Shown here: piece by piece, positions 42,431 through 51,601 of the stretch
Position numbering within the stretch: position 1 is the stretch's first letter
How the letters are laid out: every line of letters begins with the position of its first letter
From: Geothrix edaphica
GTDB lineage: Bacteria > Acidobacteriota > Holophagae > Holophagales > Holophagaceae
Assembly (NCBI RefSeq): GCF_030268045.1
Contig: NZ_BSDC01000001.1
Location: 1,116,001 to 1,180,000, forward strand
DNA length: 64,000 nt
Direction of reading: 5' to 3'
Position numbers and translations under genes: made by a program
Notes under the pieces: model-generated
Databases searched by the model: none
Seen by the model: the letters and a program-made list of their open reading frames with translations, nothing else
What the model was told of the DNA's origin: nothing

Positions 42431-44650
42431 TCAGGTCCGCAGCCTCGAGACCCGGACCAGGGCGCTGGCCCCCAGGAGCATGAAGGGCGCCACGATGCCC
42501 CAGTAGGCCGGGATCTCGGAGGCCCTGGCGGCGCCTCCGAAGAGGGTCTGGAGACCCAGGAACACGAGCCCGCCGACCAGGCCGATCCCGATGGCCTGGC
42601 CCCGGCCCTGACGAGGTCCCGGAAACGCGTACGAGAGCATGGCCAGGACCAGCAGCGGACCGGCCAGCCAACCAAGGAGGCGGCTCCACAGGAGGTAGGA
42701 GCGTTCCGGATCCGGCGCCCATCGCTGCCACTCGATCAGGTCAAGGGTCTTGGCTTCGGCCGCGGAGGGGGCGGCGCGGAGGGCCCGGTCCGGGAACAGG
42801 GCCTCGGTGCTGGGACCTGGCACCAGGCGGGTGCCGCCCCAGGCGAGGGCTTCCGACCGCTCCGCCCCGGGCTGCCACCGGAGGAGGATCGGCGCCTCGC
42901 CGGGGCCCTTCAGGGGGAACCCCCAGCGAGCCTCCGGGGAGAGATGCCACAGGACGCCCGTGGAGCCGAGATGCATCCAGGGAGAGGCGGAAGAGGAGCC
43001 CTGGGGGCGCTGGAGGATCTGGTAGTACAGCCTCCGGGCCTGCGTCCTGGCAAGGGGGGCGAGACCGGCCTGGAGAAGGAAGGTGGCCAGGGCCACGGCG
43101 CCCCAGGCGAACCGGCTGGCCCAGATCCACTGGAGCAGGCTGACACCACCGGCGCGGATGGCCAGCCACTCGCGGTTGAGCGCCGCTTCGGACAGGGTGA
43201 GCATGCTCCCCAGGAGGAAGGAGACGGGGAAGGCCACCTCGAGAAACGGGGGGAGATTCCAGATCCAATATTTAATGAATACAATTAAATGGATATTGTT
43301 CTTCGACAGGTCTCCAGCAAGGTTGGAGAACTCGATGAGCAGATCCAGCGCCAGCAGACTGCCCAGCGTCAGCCCCCAGTTGCGCCACCAGGCGAGGGTG
43401 GACCAGTGGCGGAAGATGCCCCGACGGGTTCCCTGGCCATGGATCCACTGCAGGACCGAGGATTTGGCGGCGGAGATCCGGGCATGGAGGGGGCCCAGGG
43501 GCAGGACGCGCCCCAGGGAACGCATGAGGATCACCCCCAGGCCGGGGCGGGTCCGATGAGGCGACAGCCGCTGGTTGAAGATGAACCAGGCAGCCCCGAG
43601 GAACAGAAAGGGCAGGAGGAGAGTCGGATAGATGGAGGTAGCTTTTCCGCCCAACACCATGTCTTCAAAGTATTTCATCATCAAGTAATAGACCAGGATC
43701 ACGCCGAGGCTCTTGATGACGGCGCCCCCTCGGTAGAACCGGGGATGGCCGAAGCCCAGGGCGATCCCCATGAGCAATAGCGAGAGGCCAGCCACGGGCA
43801 GGGTGATCCTCCGGCCGAGCTCGATGGCGGACTGCTGGCGCAGGGGGGTAGGGGTGGTGGCGTCTCCGTAAGTCTGCAGCAGGGCCCTGGAGGACTTGTA
43901 GCGAAGGGGAATCGGAGCGAGCAGGCGGGGGCCCGCCGGGACAAGGAAGCGCAGGATCTGCTGTTCCTGCTTCAGATGGATGACGCTGCCACCAGCGGCA
44001 GGCTGGAAGAGCACGCCCTGAAGGTCCGAAAGATGAAGCCGGATCTCGGCATCGCCGGAGGGGGCACTCTCCAGAGCGTAGGTCATCTGGGAGGCCGTCA
44101 TGTGCTGCGTGCCCTGGGCGGTGGACTCCATCAGGTGGATCTGCCCGCCCTCGGAGACCCAGAACGCGGTGTCCGGGGAGCCCGGCGGATGCCAGGGCGG
44201 GCTGCCCGGCCGCAGGAACCGGGCCTTGGCCGCTTCCGACATCTTCCGGCGCAGGGACTGCTGGAGGCCCGCCGAGGTCGGCACCAGGACGTGGGCGTTG
44301 AAGGAGGCCAGGAGGAGGAGGCCGCAGGCCATGATCGCCCAGGGCGCGAACCAGGTCCGGCGGCCCGCGCCAAGCCCCTGGGCGGCCACCAGCTCCGACC
44401 CCTCCATCATCTGTTGCGTACCCACCAGCCCTCCGAGCACGGCCGCCATGGGCAGGACCATGGAGAAGGTCTCGGGGAGGGAGAGCATGAGCAGGGGGAA
44501 CATCCAGCGCAGGGGGGCGCCCTGCGAAAAGATCTCCTTCGAGATGGCGATCATCTCCCAGGAGACCAGCAGGAACCCGTAGAAGAACAGCGCCCCGAGG
44601 AAGGGCGTCGTCCAGCGGCGGAGGATGTAGCGGGTCAGAACGGAAGGCAC
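42431..44650 (-). CDS. Fused LptF-LptG-type LPS export permease
   Basis: A single 739-residue chain carrying two YjgP/YjgQ domains. Residues 1-365 form one LptF/G unit (RYILRRWTTPFLGALFFYGFLLVSWEMIAISKEIF, then a periplasmic jellyroll and three C-terminal helices). About 415-739 form a second unit (WWRNWGLTLGSLLALDLLIEFSNLAGDLSK, a periplasmic domain and a final set of helices). Separate LptF and LptG are about 360-390 residues each. They form the transmembrane part of the LPS exporter with LptB. The reading frame is continuous, with no frameshift. GTG start, preceded by an AT-rich probable promoter. Confidence 0.88.
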   Translation of the reverse strand: MPSVLTRYILRRWTTPFLGALFFYGFLLVSWEMIAISKEIFSQGAPLRWMFPLLMLSLPETFSMVLPMAAVLGGLVGTQQMMEGSELVAAQGLGAGRRTWFAPWAIMACGLLLLASFNAHVLVPTSAGLQQSLRRKMSEAAKARFLRPGSPPWHPPGSPDTAFWVSEGGQIHLMESTAQGTQHMTASQMTYALESAPSGDAEIRLHLSDLQGVLFQPAAGGSVIHLKQEQQILRFLVPAGPRLLAPIPLRYKSSRALLQTYGDATTPTPLRQQSAIELGRRITLPVAGLSLLLMGIALGFGHPRFYRGGAVIKSLGVILVYYLMMKYFEDMVLGGKATSIYPTLLLPFLFLGAAWFIFNQRLSPHRTRPGLGVILMRSLGRVLPLGPLHARISAAKSSVLQWIHGQGTRRGIFRHWSTLAWWRNWGLTLGSLLALDLLIEFSNLAGDLSKNNIHLIVFIKYWIWNLPPFLEVAFPVSFLLGSMLTLSEAALNREWLAIRAGGVSLLQWIWASRFAWGAVALATFLLQAGLAPLARTQARRLYYQILQRPQGSSSASPWMHLGSTGVLWHLSPEARWGFPLKGPGEAPILLRWQPGAERSEALAWGGTRLVPGPSTEALFPDRALRAAPSAAEAKTLDLIEWQRWAPDPERSYLLWSRLLGWLAGPLLVLAMLSYAFPGPRQGRGQAIGIGLVGGLVFLGLQTLFGGAARASEIPAYWGIVAPFMLLGASALVRVSRLRT

Positions 44651-44725
44651 CTTGGGATCCAGATTTTACTTTCGATAATGTATATTATGTAACCTTAAAT
44701 CAACGCCGAGGACGGCTCTGGGAAC

Positions 44726-45712
44726 CTACAAGACCTTTGCTGTCAGTAGATCGTGGATATGGATGAGCCCAACGGGCTGCTCCGGCTTCCCCACCAGGAG
44801 GAAGGTGATCTTCCGGGCCTCCATGTCGCCAGCGGCCTCCAGGGCCAGAGCCTCTTCGCCGATCATCGCCGGGCTCCGGGTCATGATCTGCTCCGCCCGG
44901 AGGTCGAGGGGGTTCCGGCCCTCGCGCTCGGCACCTTCCAGCGCCCGGCGCAGGTCGCCATCCGTGATGACCCCCAGGAGCTTCGGCCCGTCCATGACGC
45001 TGGTCATGCCCAGCCGGCCCCCGGTCATGGCCCGCAGCACGTCGGTCAGGGCCGAGGAGGCGGAGACACTGGGCCAGCTGGTGTGCATCAAGGCTTTCAC
45101 CTTCATTAACTTCGCACCAAGACTTCCAGCGGGATGATTCAGGGCGAAGTGGTCCCGGGTGAAGCCCCGGCGGGACATGAGGCTGGCCGCGAGCAGGTCA
45201 CCCCAGATCAGCTGGAGGGTGGTGCTGGCCATGGGCGCCAGATCCAGAGGGCAACCCTCCCCCTGGGGCAGCCGGTAGGTGAAGGTCCAGTGGGCGGCCT
45301 GCCCCAGGCTGCTGTCGGGCCGGGCGGTGATCGCGGCCATCGGGATGCCCAGGCGGACGAGGCTGGGCAGCAGGCGGACCACCTCTTCACTTTCCCCGCT
45401 GTTGGAGAGGGCGAGGACGGAATCCTCCCGGGTCACCATCCCGAGGTCTCCGTGCAGAGCTTCGGCCGGATGGAGGAACAGGCTGGGGCATCCCGTCGAG
45501 GCCAGCGTCGCCGCCACCTTCTGGGCCACGAGTCCCGACTTCCCCATGCCGGTGAGCACCACCCGGCCGGAGCGCTCCAGCACACTGGTGCACCAGGCGT
45601 CCACCTGGGCCTGGTTCCAGCTGTCGCGCAATTCCATGAGGGCGGCCTGAGCCGCCTCCAGCACGGCCTGTCCGGCCTCCGCGGCCCCTGCGACCTGGTT
45701 CTCGTCCGTCAC
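44726..45712 (-). CDS. kdsD: Arabinose-5-phosphate isomerase (KdsD/KpsF)
   Basis: A 328-residue sugar isomerase that makes arabinose-5-phosphate, the first committed precursor of KDO in LPS. The SIS domain (about 36-190) has VVLTGMGKSGLVAQKVAATLASTG and ALSNSGESEEVV. Two CBS domains follow (about 205-265 and 272-325). Gene order kdsD-lptFG-LtaS-like on one strand suggests an LPS supply and export set, with 75 bases between kdsD and lptFG. GTG start. Confidence 0.93.
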   Translation of the reverse strand: MTDENQVAGAAEAGQAVLEAAQAALMELRDSWNQAQVDAWCTSVLERSGRVVLTGMGKSGLVAQKVAATLASTGCPSLFLHPAEALHGDLGMVTREDSVLALSNSGESEEVVRLLPSLVRLGIPMAAITARPDSSLGQAAHWTFTYRLPQGEGCPLDLAPMASTTLQLIWGDLLAASLMSRRGFTRDHFALNHPAGSLGAKLMKVKALMHTSWPSVSASSALTDVLRAMTGGRLGMTSVMDGPKLLGVITDGDLRRALEGAEREGRNPLDLRAEQIMTRSPAMIGEEALALEAAGDMEARKITFLLVGKPEQPVGLIHIHDLLTAKVL

Positions 45713-45878
45713 GGTTTCGACTCCGGTGGGGTGGGCAAAGCGTTCATGCTACCAGCCATTCTCCACCTCATCCCCCTGCCCCGGACCCTGCACTTCACAC
45801 GATCCGCCCAGCCAGCTTCTTCAGGAGAGAGGCCGCGGGATCCGCCGCATGGGGCCGGAGAACCGCGCCTGCGTTTGC

Positions 45879-45884
45879 TACACT
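45879..45884 (+). promoter_or_regulatory. Probable -10 box of the tRNA-Ile2 gene
   Basis: GCTACACTG, with TACACT as the -10 box, lies 6 bases before the tRNA; the same GCTACACTG stands before the other CAT tRNA at 54480. No good -35 box is seen. The rest of the 178-base gap after kdsD holds no gene I can support. Confidence 0.4.
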
Positions 45885-45890
45885 GGCCCC

Positions 45891-45966
45891 GGCCCTGTAG
45901 CTCAGCGGTCAGAGCTGGCGGCTCATAACCGCTTGGTCGTGGGTTCGAACCCCACCGGGGCCACCA
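45891..45966 (+). tRNA. tRNA with CAT anticodon, probably tRNA-Ile2
   Basis: A 76-base cloverleaf with encoded CCA; acceptor GGCCCTG pairs with CGGGGCC. The anticodon arm GCGGCTCATAACCGCTTGGTCG closely follows that of known tRNA-Ile(CAU), whose C34 is changed to lysidine so it reads ATA. The other CAT tRNA at 54480 looks like elongator Met, which supports this split. TilS is not in the window. Confidence 0.9.
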
Positions 45967-46009
45967 TCTGCGCGCGCCGCCCTGGCGGCTCGCGCAGGCG
46001 GCGCACGGT

Positions 46010-46726
46010 TCAGACGATCCACTTCCGCAATTCGCCTTCGGCGAAGTTCAGGTGCGCGAGCATGGCCTCGGACGCGGCCTGGGAGGAGCCGGACCGGATG
46101 GCGGCGAGGATCTCGGAGTGCTGGTCGATGATCCGCTGGGGGTTCTGGACATTGTCGTGGTAGAGCTGCCGGCGGGCGACGGAGTTGGCCTTGGCGAACT
46201 CCTCGGAGACGGTCTTGAAGAGCTTGGTCAGCAGGCTGTTATGGGTGGCCTCGGCCACGGCGTAGTGGAAGGCGGCGTCGAATTCCTCACCCTTCTCGGA
46301 ATCCTGCAGATTGAGGCGCTCCCGCATGTTCGCCAGCATGGACTCGATCTGATCGAGCTCCTCGAACGTGGCCCGCTGGGCCGCCAGGCTCGCGGTTGCA
46401 GTCTCGAAGATCCGGCGCATCTCGAACATGTCGAGGAGCGAGTTGCGCTCCACCGCCAGGAACATGGCCAGGGGACGGATGATGTCGTCGGTCTCGGTGC
46501 CCCGGACGAAGGTGCCCTCACCGGGGCGGATGTCGATGATGCCGAGCATCTCCAGGGTCCGGATGGCTTCCCTCACGGAAGCCCGGCTGACCTGGAAGCG
46601 GTCGGCCAGGTCGCGCTCGGCGAGGAGCTTGTCGCCGGGCTTCAGCTTCCCGTCGGCGATGAGCTGCTTGATCTGCTCGACGATTTCCTCGTAGAGCCGT
46701 TTGGTCTTGATCGGTGTGAGGTCCAT
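46010..46726 (-). CDS. GntR/FadR-family transcriptional regulator of lactate use
   Basis: A 238-residue FadR-subfamily repressor. The N-terminal winged helix has LYEEIVEQIKQLIADGKLKPGDKLLAERDLADRFQVSRASVREAIRTLEMLG; the C-terminal helical FCD domain binds the effector (FETATASLAAQRA, EFDAAFHYAVAEATHN, QHSEILAAI). The ATG at MDLTPIKTKRL gives the usual start. It is divergent from the lactate permease, and the shared gap holds a TGGTC-T-GACCA palindrome of the kind bound by LldR/PdhR-type regulators, so it probably represses the lactate genes and itself. Confidence 0.9.
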   Translation of the reverse strand: MDLTPIKTKRLYEEIVEQIKQLIADGKLKPGDKLLAERDLADRFQVSRASVREAIRTLEMLGIIDIRPGEGTFVRGTETDDIIRPLAMFLAVERNSLLDMFEMRRIFETATASLAAQRATFEELDQIESMLANMRERLNLQDSEKGEEFDAAFHYAVAEATHNSLLTKLFKTVSEEFAKANSVARRQLYHDNVQNPQRIIDQHSEILAAIRSGSSQAASEAMLAHLNFAEGELRKWIV

Positions 46727-46795
46727 ATCCAACCATCCTAAGTGATGGAAAAGGGAATAGATGCGAAATGTGATAAAAAGCAAACGCCTTGCGTA

Positions 46796-46806
46796 TGGTC
46801 TGACCA
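46796..46806. promoter_or_regulatory. Probable operator for the GntR-type lactate regulator
   Basis: TGGTC-T-GACCA is a perfect 11-base palindrome in the 158-base gap between the regulator and the lactate permease, 79 bases before the permease start. It matches the core of FadR-subfamily operators such as those of LldR and PdhR. AT-rich sequence to its left and TTGCGT next to it probably belong to the divergent promoters. Confidence 0.7.
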
Positions 46807-46884
46807 CTAGACCCATTGTAGGCTTTCGCGAGGCTCTTTTCCAAAACTCTACCTTCTCATCCCCTACCCCCATCTGGAGGCAGC

Positions 46885-48648
46885 ATGACCCCCTGGACCC
46901 AAGTCTATTCCCCCGTCATGGGGAATATCTTTCTCTCCGCACTGGTGGCCGCATTGCCGGTCTTCGTGCTGCTGGGCTTCCTGGCCAAGCACGTGAAGGC
47001 CCACTACTCGGCCATCCTGGGTCTGCTCACCTGCTATGTGGTGGCCGTCCTGATCTACAAGATGCCTGCGGGCATGGCCGGCATGGCCGCCGTGCATGGC
47101 GCCCTGTTCGGACTGGTGCCCATTGGCTGGATCGTGCTGAACGCCATCTTCATCTACGACATCACCGTGAAATCCGGTGACTTCGAGGTCGTGAAGCACT
47201 CCATCGCGGGTCTGGCCGGTGACCGCCGCATCCAGGCCCTGCTGATCGCCTTCAGCTTCGGTGCCTTCATCGAGGGCGCGGCCGGCTTCGGCACGCCCGT
47301 GGCGATTTCCGCCGCCATGCTCATCGGCCTGGGCTTCCGGCCCCTCCAGGCCGCCGGCCTGGCCCTCATCGGCAACACCGCCCCCGTGGCCTACGGCGCC
47401 CTGGGCAGCCCCCTGATCGCCCTCGCTGGTGTGACCGGCCTGCCCCTGGACATGCTGAGCGCCGCCGCCGGCCGCATCCTGCCCATCTTCTCGCTGATCG
47501 TGCCCTTCTGGATCATCTGGACCATGGCCGGGCGGAAGGCGATGATGGAAGTCTGGCCCGCCTGCCTCGTGGCCGGTGGCAGCTTCGCCATCACCCAGTT
47601 CGCGGTGAGCAACTTCCACGGCCCCTGGCTGGTGGACATCATCGGCGCCATCGTCTCCATGGTCGCCCTGGTCCTGTTCCTCAAGATCTGGCAGCCCAAG
47701 ACCACCTGGCGCTATGAGCACGAGCGCGAAGAGCCCCATGCGGTGAAGATCGAGCAGCCCACTGGCAAGGTCGTCAAGGCTTGGCTGCCCTGGGTCTTCC
47801 TGTCCCTGTTCGTGTTCGCCTGGGGCACCCCCCAGGTCAAGACCTTCCTCAATGGCGGCACCAAGGACAAGCCGAACTTCCTGGCCGGCTACACGGTCAA
47901 GAATTTCGAGATCCCCAAGCTCCACAAGATGGTCATCAAGGCCCCCCCGGTGGTGGCCAAGGCCTCGGCCGAGCCGGCCGTCTGGACCTTCAACTGGCTT
48001 TCCCTCACGGGCACCAGCCTCCTGCTCGCCGGCATCTGCAGCGGCCTGCTGGCCGGGTTCAGCTTCCCCGAGCTCGTCAAGGTCTGGGGCAACACCGTCA
48101 ACCGCGTGAAGATCTCCCTGCTCACCATCGCGGCCATGCTGGCCCTGGGCTTCGTGTCCAAGTCCGCGGGCCTGGACGCGACCATGGGTCTGGCCTTCGC
48201 CAGCACCGGCGTCCTCTTCCCCTTCTTCAGCGCCATGCTGGGCTGGCTGGGCGTGGCCCTGACCGGCAGCGACACCTCCGCCAACGTGCTGTTCGGCGGT
48301 CTCCAGAAGATCACCGCCCAGCAGCTGGGTCTGAACCCGATCCTCACGGCTGCCGCCAACACCACCGGCGGCGTCATGGGCAAGATGATCGACGCCCAGA
48401 GCCTCGTGGTGGCCTCGGTCGCCACCAACCAGCAGGGCGAGGAGGGCACCATCCTCCGCTACGTGTTCTTCCACAGCCTGGCCCTGGCCGCCATGGTCGG
48501 CGTCGTGATCTTCCTCTATGCGAAGGTCCTGCCCGCCAACTGGATGCCCCAGCTTCCTCCCGCGGCCCCCGCGGTGGCGGCTCCCGTGACCGCTCCTGCG
48601 GCTCCCGCCGCTCCGGCCACCCTGCCCGCCCCCGCCCCTGCCAAGTAG
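46885..48648 (+). CDS. lctP: L-lactate permease family transporter
   Basis: A 587-residue LctP/LldP family symporter with 12 or more membrane helices. Family sequences include AFSFGAFIEGAAGFGTPVAIS, GNTAPVAYGALGSPLIALA, GSDTSANVLFGGLQ and the late NTTGGVMGKMIDAQSLVVASVAT. It brings lactate (and possibly glycolate) in with protons. The C-terminus is an Ala/Pro tail of about 30 residues. CTGGAGG precedes the ATG. A terminator-like hairpin separates it from the dehydrogenase genes. Confidence 0.95.
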   Translation: MTPWTQVYSPVMGNIFLSALVAALPVFVLLGFLAKHVKAHYSAILGLLTCYVVAVLIYKMPAGMAGMAAVHGALFGLVPIGWIVLNAIFIYDITVKSGDFEVVKHSIAGLAGDRRIQALLIAFSFGAFIEGAAGFGTPVAISAAMLIGLGFRPLQAAGLALIGNTAPVAYGALGSPLIALAGVTGLPLDMLSAAAGRILPIFSLIVPFWIIWTMAGRKAMMEVWPACLVAGGSFAITQFAVSNFHGPWLVDIIGAIVSMVALVLFLKIWQPKTTWRYEHEREEPHAVKIEQPTGKVVKAWLPWVFLSLFVFAWGTPQVKTFLNGGTKDKPNFLAGYTVKNFEIPKLHKMVIKAPPVVAKASAEPAVWTFNWLSLTGTSLLLAGICSGLLAGFSFPELVKVWGNTVNRVKISLLTIAAMLALGFVSKSAGLDATMGLAFASTGVLFPFFSAMLGWLGVALTGSDTSANVLFGGLQKITAQQLGLNPILTAAANTTGGVMGKMIDAQSLVVASVATNQQGEEGTILRYVFFHSLALAAMVGVVIFLYAKVLPANWMPQLPPAAPAVAAPVTAPAAPAAPATLPAPAPAK

Positions 48649-48677
48649 GCCGGGCGGCATCCTGACGTAAGACCCGG

Positions 48678-48716
48678 GTCCCGCCGCGCCCCAACCGGCC
48701 GGCGGGACCTTTTTTC
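48678..48716 (+). terminator. Terminator hairpin between permease and dehydrogenase genes
   Basis: GGTCCCGCCG pairs with CGGCGGGACC and is followed directly by six T residues. It lies inside what looks like one operon, so it should reduce dehydrogenase transcription relative to the permease, or a second promoter exists. Confidence 0.8.
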
Positions 48717-48745
48717 GCGATCGCCTGATCCAGAGGATGTTTCTC

Positions 48746-51601
48746 ATGAGCACCGCCACCGCCACTTCCCTGAGGGAATCCCTCGTGTCCATCGTCGGTC
48801 CCGACCGTGTCCTCGACCGGCCGGTGGACTTGATCGCCTTCGCCTCGGATGCGAGCTTCTACCGGCTCATCCCCAAGGCCGTGGCCTTCGCGGGCAGCGT
48901 GGACGAAGTCCGGGCCCTGTTCCGGCTCAGCCGCGAGCTCGGGGTCCCCATGACCTTCCGCGCCGCCGGCACCAGCCTCTCGGGCCAGTCGGTGTCCGAC
49001 GGCATCCTGGTGGAAGTGGCCCGCAACTGGCGCGGCATCCAGGTGCTGGAAGGCGGCGCCAAGGTGAAGGTGCAACCCGGCGTCATCGGGGCCCATGTGA
49101 ACCATGCCCTGCGCCCCTACCGGGCCAAGATGGGCCCCGACCCGGCCTCCATCAACACCTGCACCGTTGGCGGCATCCTCTCCAACAACTCCAGCGGCAT
49201 GTGCTGCGGCGTCACCCAGAACGCGTATCACACCCTGGAATCCCTGACCTTCGTCCTGCCCTCGGGCACGGTGATCGACACGGCCGCGCCGGACGCAGAC
49301 GCGCGCTTCCGCGAAGCGGAGCCGGAGCTGGCCGCAGGGCTCCTCAAGCTCAAGGCCGACCTGGAGGCCAACCAGCCCCTGGCCCAGCGCATCCGTGCCA
49401 AGTACAAGATGAAGAACACGACGGGCTACTCGCTCAACGCCTTCATCGACTACGAGCGCCCCGTGGACATCTTCCGCAATGTGCTGGTGGGTTCGGAAGG
49501 CACGCTGGCCTTCATCGCCGAGGCTGTGCTGAACTCCGTGCCGGATCTGCCGGTGAAGGTGACGGGTTTCCTGATCTTCCCCGACCTGCATGCGGCCTGC
49601 GCCGCCATCGTGCCCCTGCGCGACGCCGGCGCCGCGGCCCTGGAGCTGCTGGATCGGGCCTCTCTCCGCTCCGTTGAGAACCAGGCCGGCGTACCCCCCA
49701 CCATCAAGACCCTGCCTGATGGCGCCGCTGCCCTGCTGGTGGAGTTCCAGGGCAAGGATGAGTCCGCCCGCGCCGAACTGGAGCGCCTGGCCCTGGATGC
49801 CGCCGCCCACCTGACCTTGCTCGAGCCCGCCCGGTTCACCCACGATCCTGTAGAGCAGGCCCTGATGTGGAAGATCCGCTCGGGCACCTTCCCGTCCGTC
49901 GGCGCCGTGCGCGCCCGCGGCACCACCGTGCTCATCGAGGACGTGGCCTTCCCCATCGAGAAGCTGGCCGATGCGGCCGTGGACCTCACCAAGCTCTTCG
50001 CCAAGCACCGCTATGACGAGGCCATCCTCTTCGGCCATGCCAAGGATGGGAACCTGCACTTCGTCATCACCCAGTCCTTCAACGACAAGGCCGCTGTGGA
50101 TCGCTATTCCGCGCTCATCGACGATGTAGTGGAGCTGGTGGTCAAGAAGTACGACGGTGCCCTCAAGGCCGAGCACGGCACCGGCCGCAACATGGCGCCC
50201 TTCGTGGAAGCCGAGTGGGGCCCCGAGGCCAAGGCCGTCATGGAGCAGCTCAAGAACCTGGTGGACCCTCTGCGCCTGCTGAACCCCGGTGTCATTCTCA
50301 ACGCCGATCCCCACTGCCACCTGGCCGACCTCAAGCCCATGCCGGGCGTCGAGGAGGAGGTCGACAAGTGCATCGAGTGCGGCTATTGCGAGCCCAAGTG
50401 CCCCAGCCGCGAGCTCACCCTCACCCCCCGGCAGCGCATCGTCGTGCGCCGTGAGATGGCCCGTCTGGAGGGAAACCGGGAAAATCCCGCCCTGCTGTCG
50501 TCCCTGCAGGAGGCCTTCCCCTACATGGCCCTGGACACCTGCGCCACGGATGGCCTCTGCGCCACCGCCTGCCCCGTCGGAATCGACACCGGCCAGCTCA
50601 CCAAGCGGTTCCGCCGCGCCAGTCACAGCCGCCGCGCCCAGAAGATCGCCCTCTCCGTGGCCCGCAACTTCGCCACCGTGGAGCCGGCCATGCGGCTGGC
50701 CCTGCGCAGCGGGCACCTCGTCCAGAGCCTCTTCGGGCCCAAGGCCATGCCCTTCCTCACCCGGATCATGAAGACCTTCGGCGCCTCCCACCAGTGGAGC
50801 CCGGAGATGCCCAAGCCCGCCAAGGCGCCGCTGCCCGTGACTACTCTGGAAGGCGCCCAGGCCATCTACTTTCCCGCCTGCCTCTCCCGCATGATGGGCC
50901 ACCTGCCCGGCGAGCCCGAGGAGATGAGTCTGGTGGAGGCGCTGGTGAAGGTGTCGGCGCGGGCCGGCTACCCGGTCCACATCCCCTTCGATGTGGAAGG
51001 CACCTGCTGCGGTGTGCCCTTCAGCTCCAAGGGCTATGACGAAGCCCACCGCTACACCATCAACCGCACCATCGAGAAGTTCTGGGAGTGGACCCAGCAG
51101 GGCCGGCTGGCCCTCGTCATGGACACCAGCCCCTGCACCTATGGCGTGCTCACCAGCCGGGGCTACCTCACGCCCGAGAACCAGGCGAAGTTCGACAAGC
51201 TCAAGATCCTCGACAGCACCGCCTTCGCCAACGATGTGCTGCTGCCCCGCCTCCAGGTGACCCGCAAGGTGGGTTCCGTGGTCCTCCACCCGGTCTGCTC
51301 GGTCACCAAGATGAACCTGCTGCCCAAGCTGGAGGGGGTCGCCAAGGCCTGCGCGGACAAGGTCGTGGTGCCCCGGGATGCAGGCTGCTGCGGCTTCGCC
51401 GGCGATCGCGGCTTCACCCACGCCGAGCTGACCGCCTCCGCAACCAAGCACGAGGCCCGGGAGGTGAAGGCCGAACGTTTCGATGGCTACTTCGCCAGCA
51501 GCCGCACCTGCGAGGTGGGCATGACCCGTTCCACGGGCCAGGTCTACCGAAGCTTCCTATACTTGCTCGAGTCCGCGACCCGACCGGAGGTCTCCAAGTG
51601 A
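48746..51601 (+). CDS. FAD/Fe-S D-lactate dehydrogenase (Dld-II type)
   Basis: A 951-residue peripheral membrane flavoprotein. Residues 1-540 form an FAD-binding part (TFRAAGTSLSGQSVSDGILV, GGILSNNSSGMCCG, LVGSEGTLAFIAEA, FGHAKDGNLHFV, KAEHGTGRNMAPF). Two 4Fe-4S motifs follow (CIECGYCEPKCPSRE, CATDGLCATACPVGID). Two CCG domains end the protein (GTCCGVPFSSKG, GCCGFAGDRG). This plan and the gene order permease-dld-lldEFG match the Shewanella Dld-II locus. AGAGG 9 bases upstream favours this ATG over one 9 bases earlier. D-2-hydroxyglutarate or glycolate are other possible substrates. Confidence 0.9.
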   Translation: MSTATATSLRESLVSIVGPDRVLDRPVDLIAFASDASFYRLIPKAVAFAGSVDEVRALFRLSRELGVPMTFRAAGTSLSGQSVSDGILVEVARNWRGIQVLEGGAKVKVQPGVIGAHVNHALRPYRAKMGPDPASINTCTVGGILSNNSSGMCCGVTQNAYHTLESLTFVLPSGTVIDTAAPDADARFREAEPELAAGLLKLKADLEANQPLAQRIRAKYKMKNTTGYSLNAFIDYERPVDIFRNVLVGSEGTLAFIAEAVLNSVPDLPVKVTGFLIFPDLHAACAAIVPLRDAGAAALELLDRASLRSVENQAGVPPTIKTLPDGAAALLVEFQGKDESARAELERLALDAAAHLTLLEPARFTHDPVEQALMWKIRSGTFPSVGAVRARGTTVLIEDVAFPIEKLADAAVDLTKLFAKHRYDEAILFGHAKDGNLHFVITQSFNDKAAVDRYSALIDDVVELVVKKYDGALKAEHGTGRNMAPFVEAEWGPEAKAVMEQLKNLVDPLRLLNPGVILNADPHCHLADLKPMPGVEEEVDKCIECGYCEPKCPSRELTLTPRQRIVVRREMARLEGNRENPALLSSLQEAFPYMALDTCATDGLCATACPVGIDTGQLTKRFRRASHSRRAQKIALSVARNFATVEPAMRLALRSGHLVQSLFGPKAMPFLTRIMKTFGASHQWSPEMPKPAKAPLPVTTLEGAQAIYFPACLSRMMGHLPGEPEEMSLVEALVKVSARAGYPVHIPFDVEGTCCGVPFSSKGYDEAHRYTINRTIEKFWEWTQQGRLALVMDTSPCTYGVLTSRGYLTPENQAKFDKLKILDSTAFANDVLLPRLQVTRKVGSVVLHPVCSVTKMNLLPKLEGVAKACADKVVVPRDAGCCGFAGDRGFTHAELTASATKHEAREVKAERFDGYFASSRTCEVGMTRSTGQVYRSFLYLLESATRPEVSK

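Noticed and set aside
45891-45966. Second elongator tRNA-Met
   Set aside because: The anticodon is CAT, but the anticodon arm GCGGCTCATAACCGC with TTGGTCG follows tRNA-Ile2 patterns.
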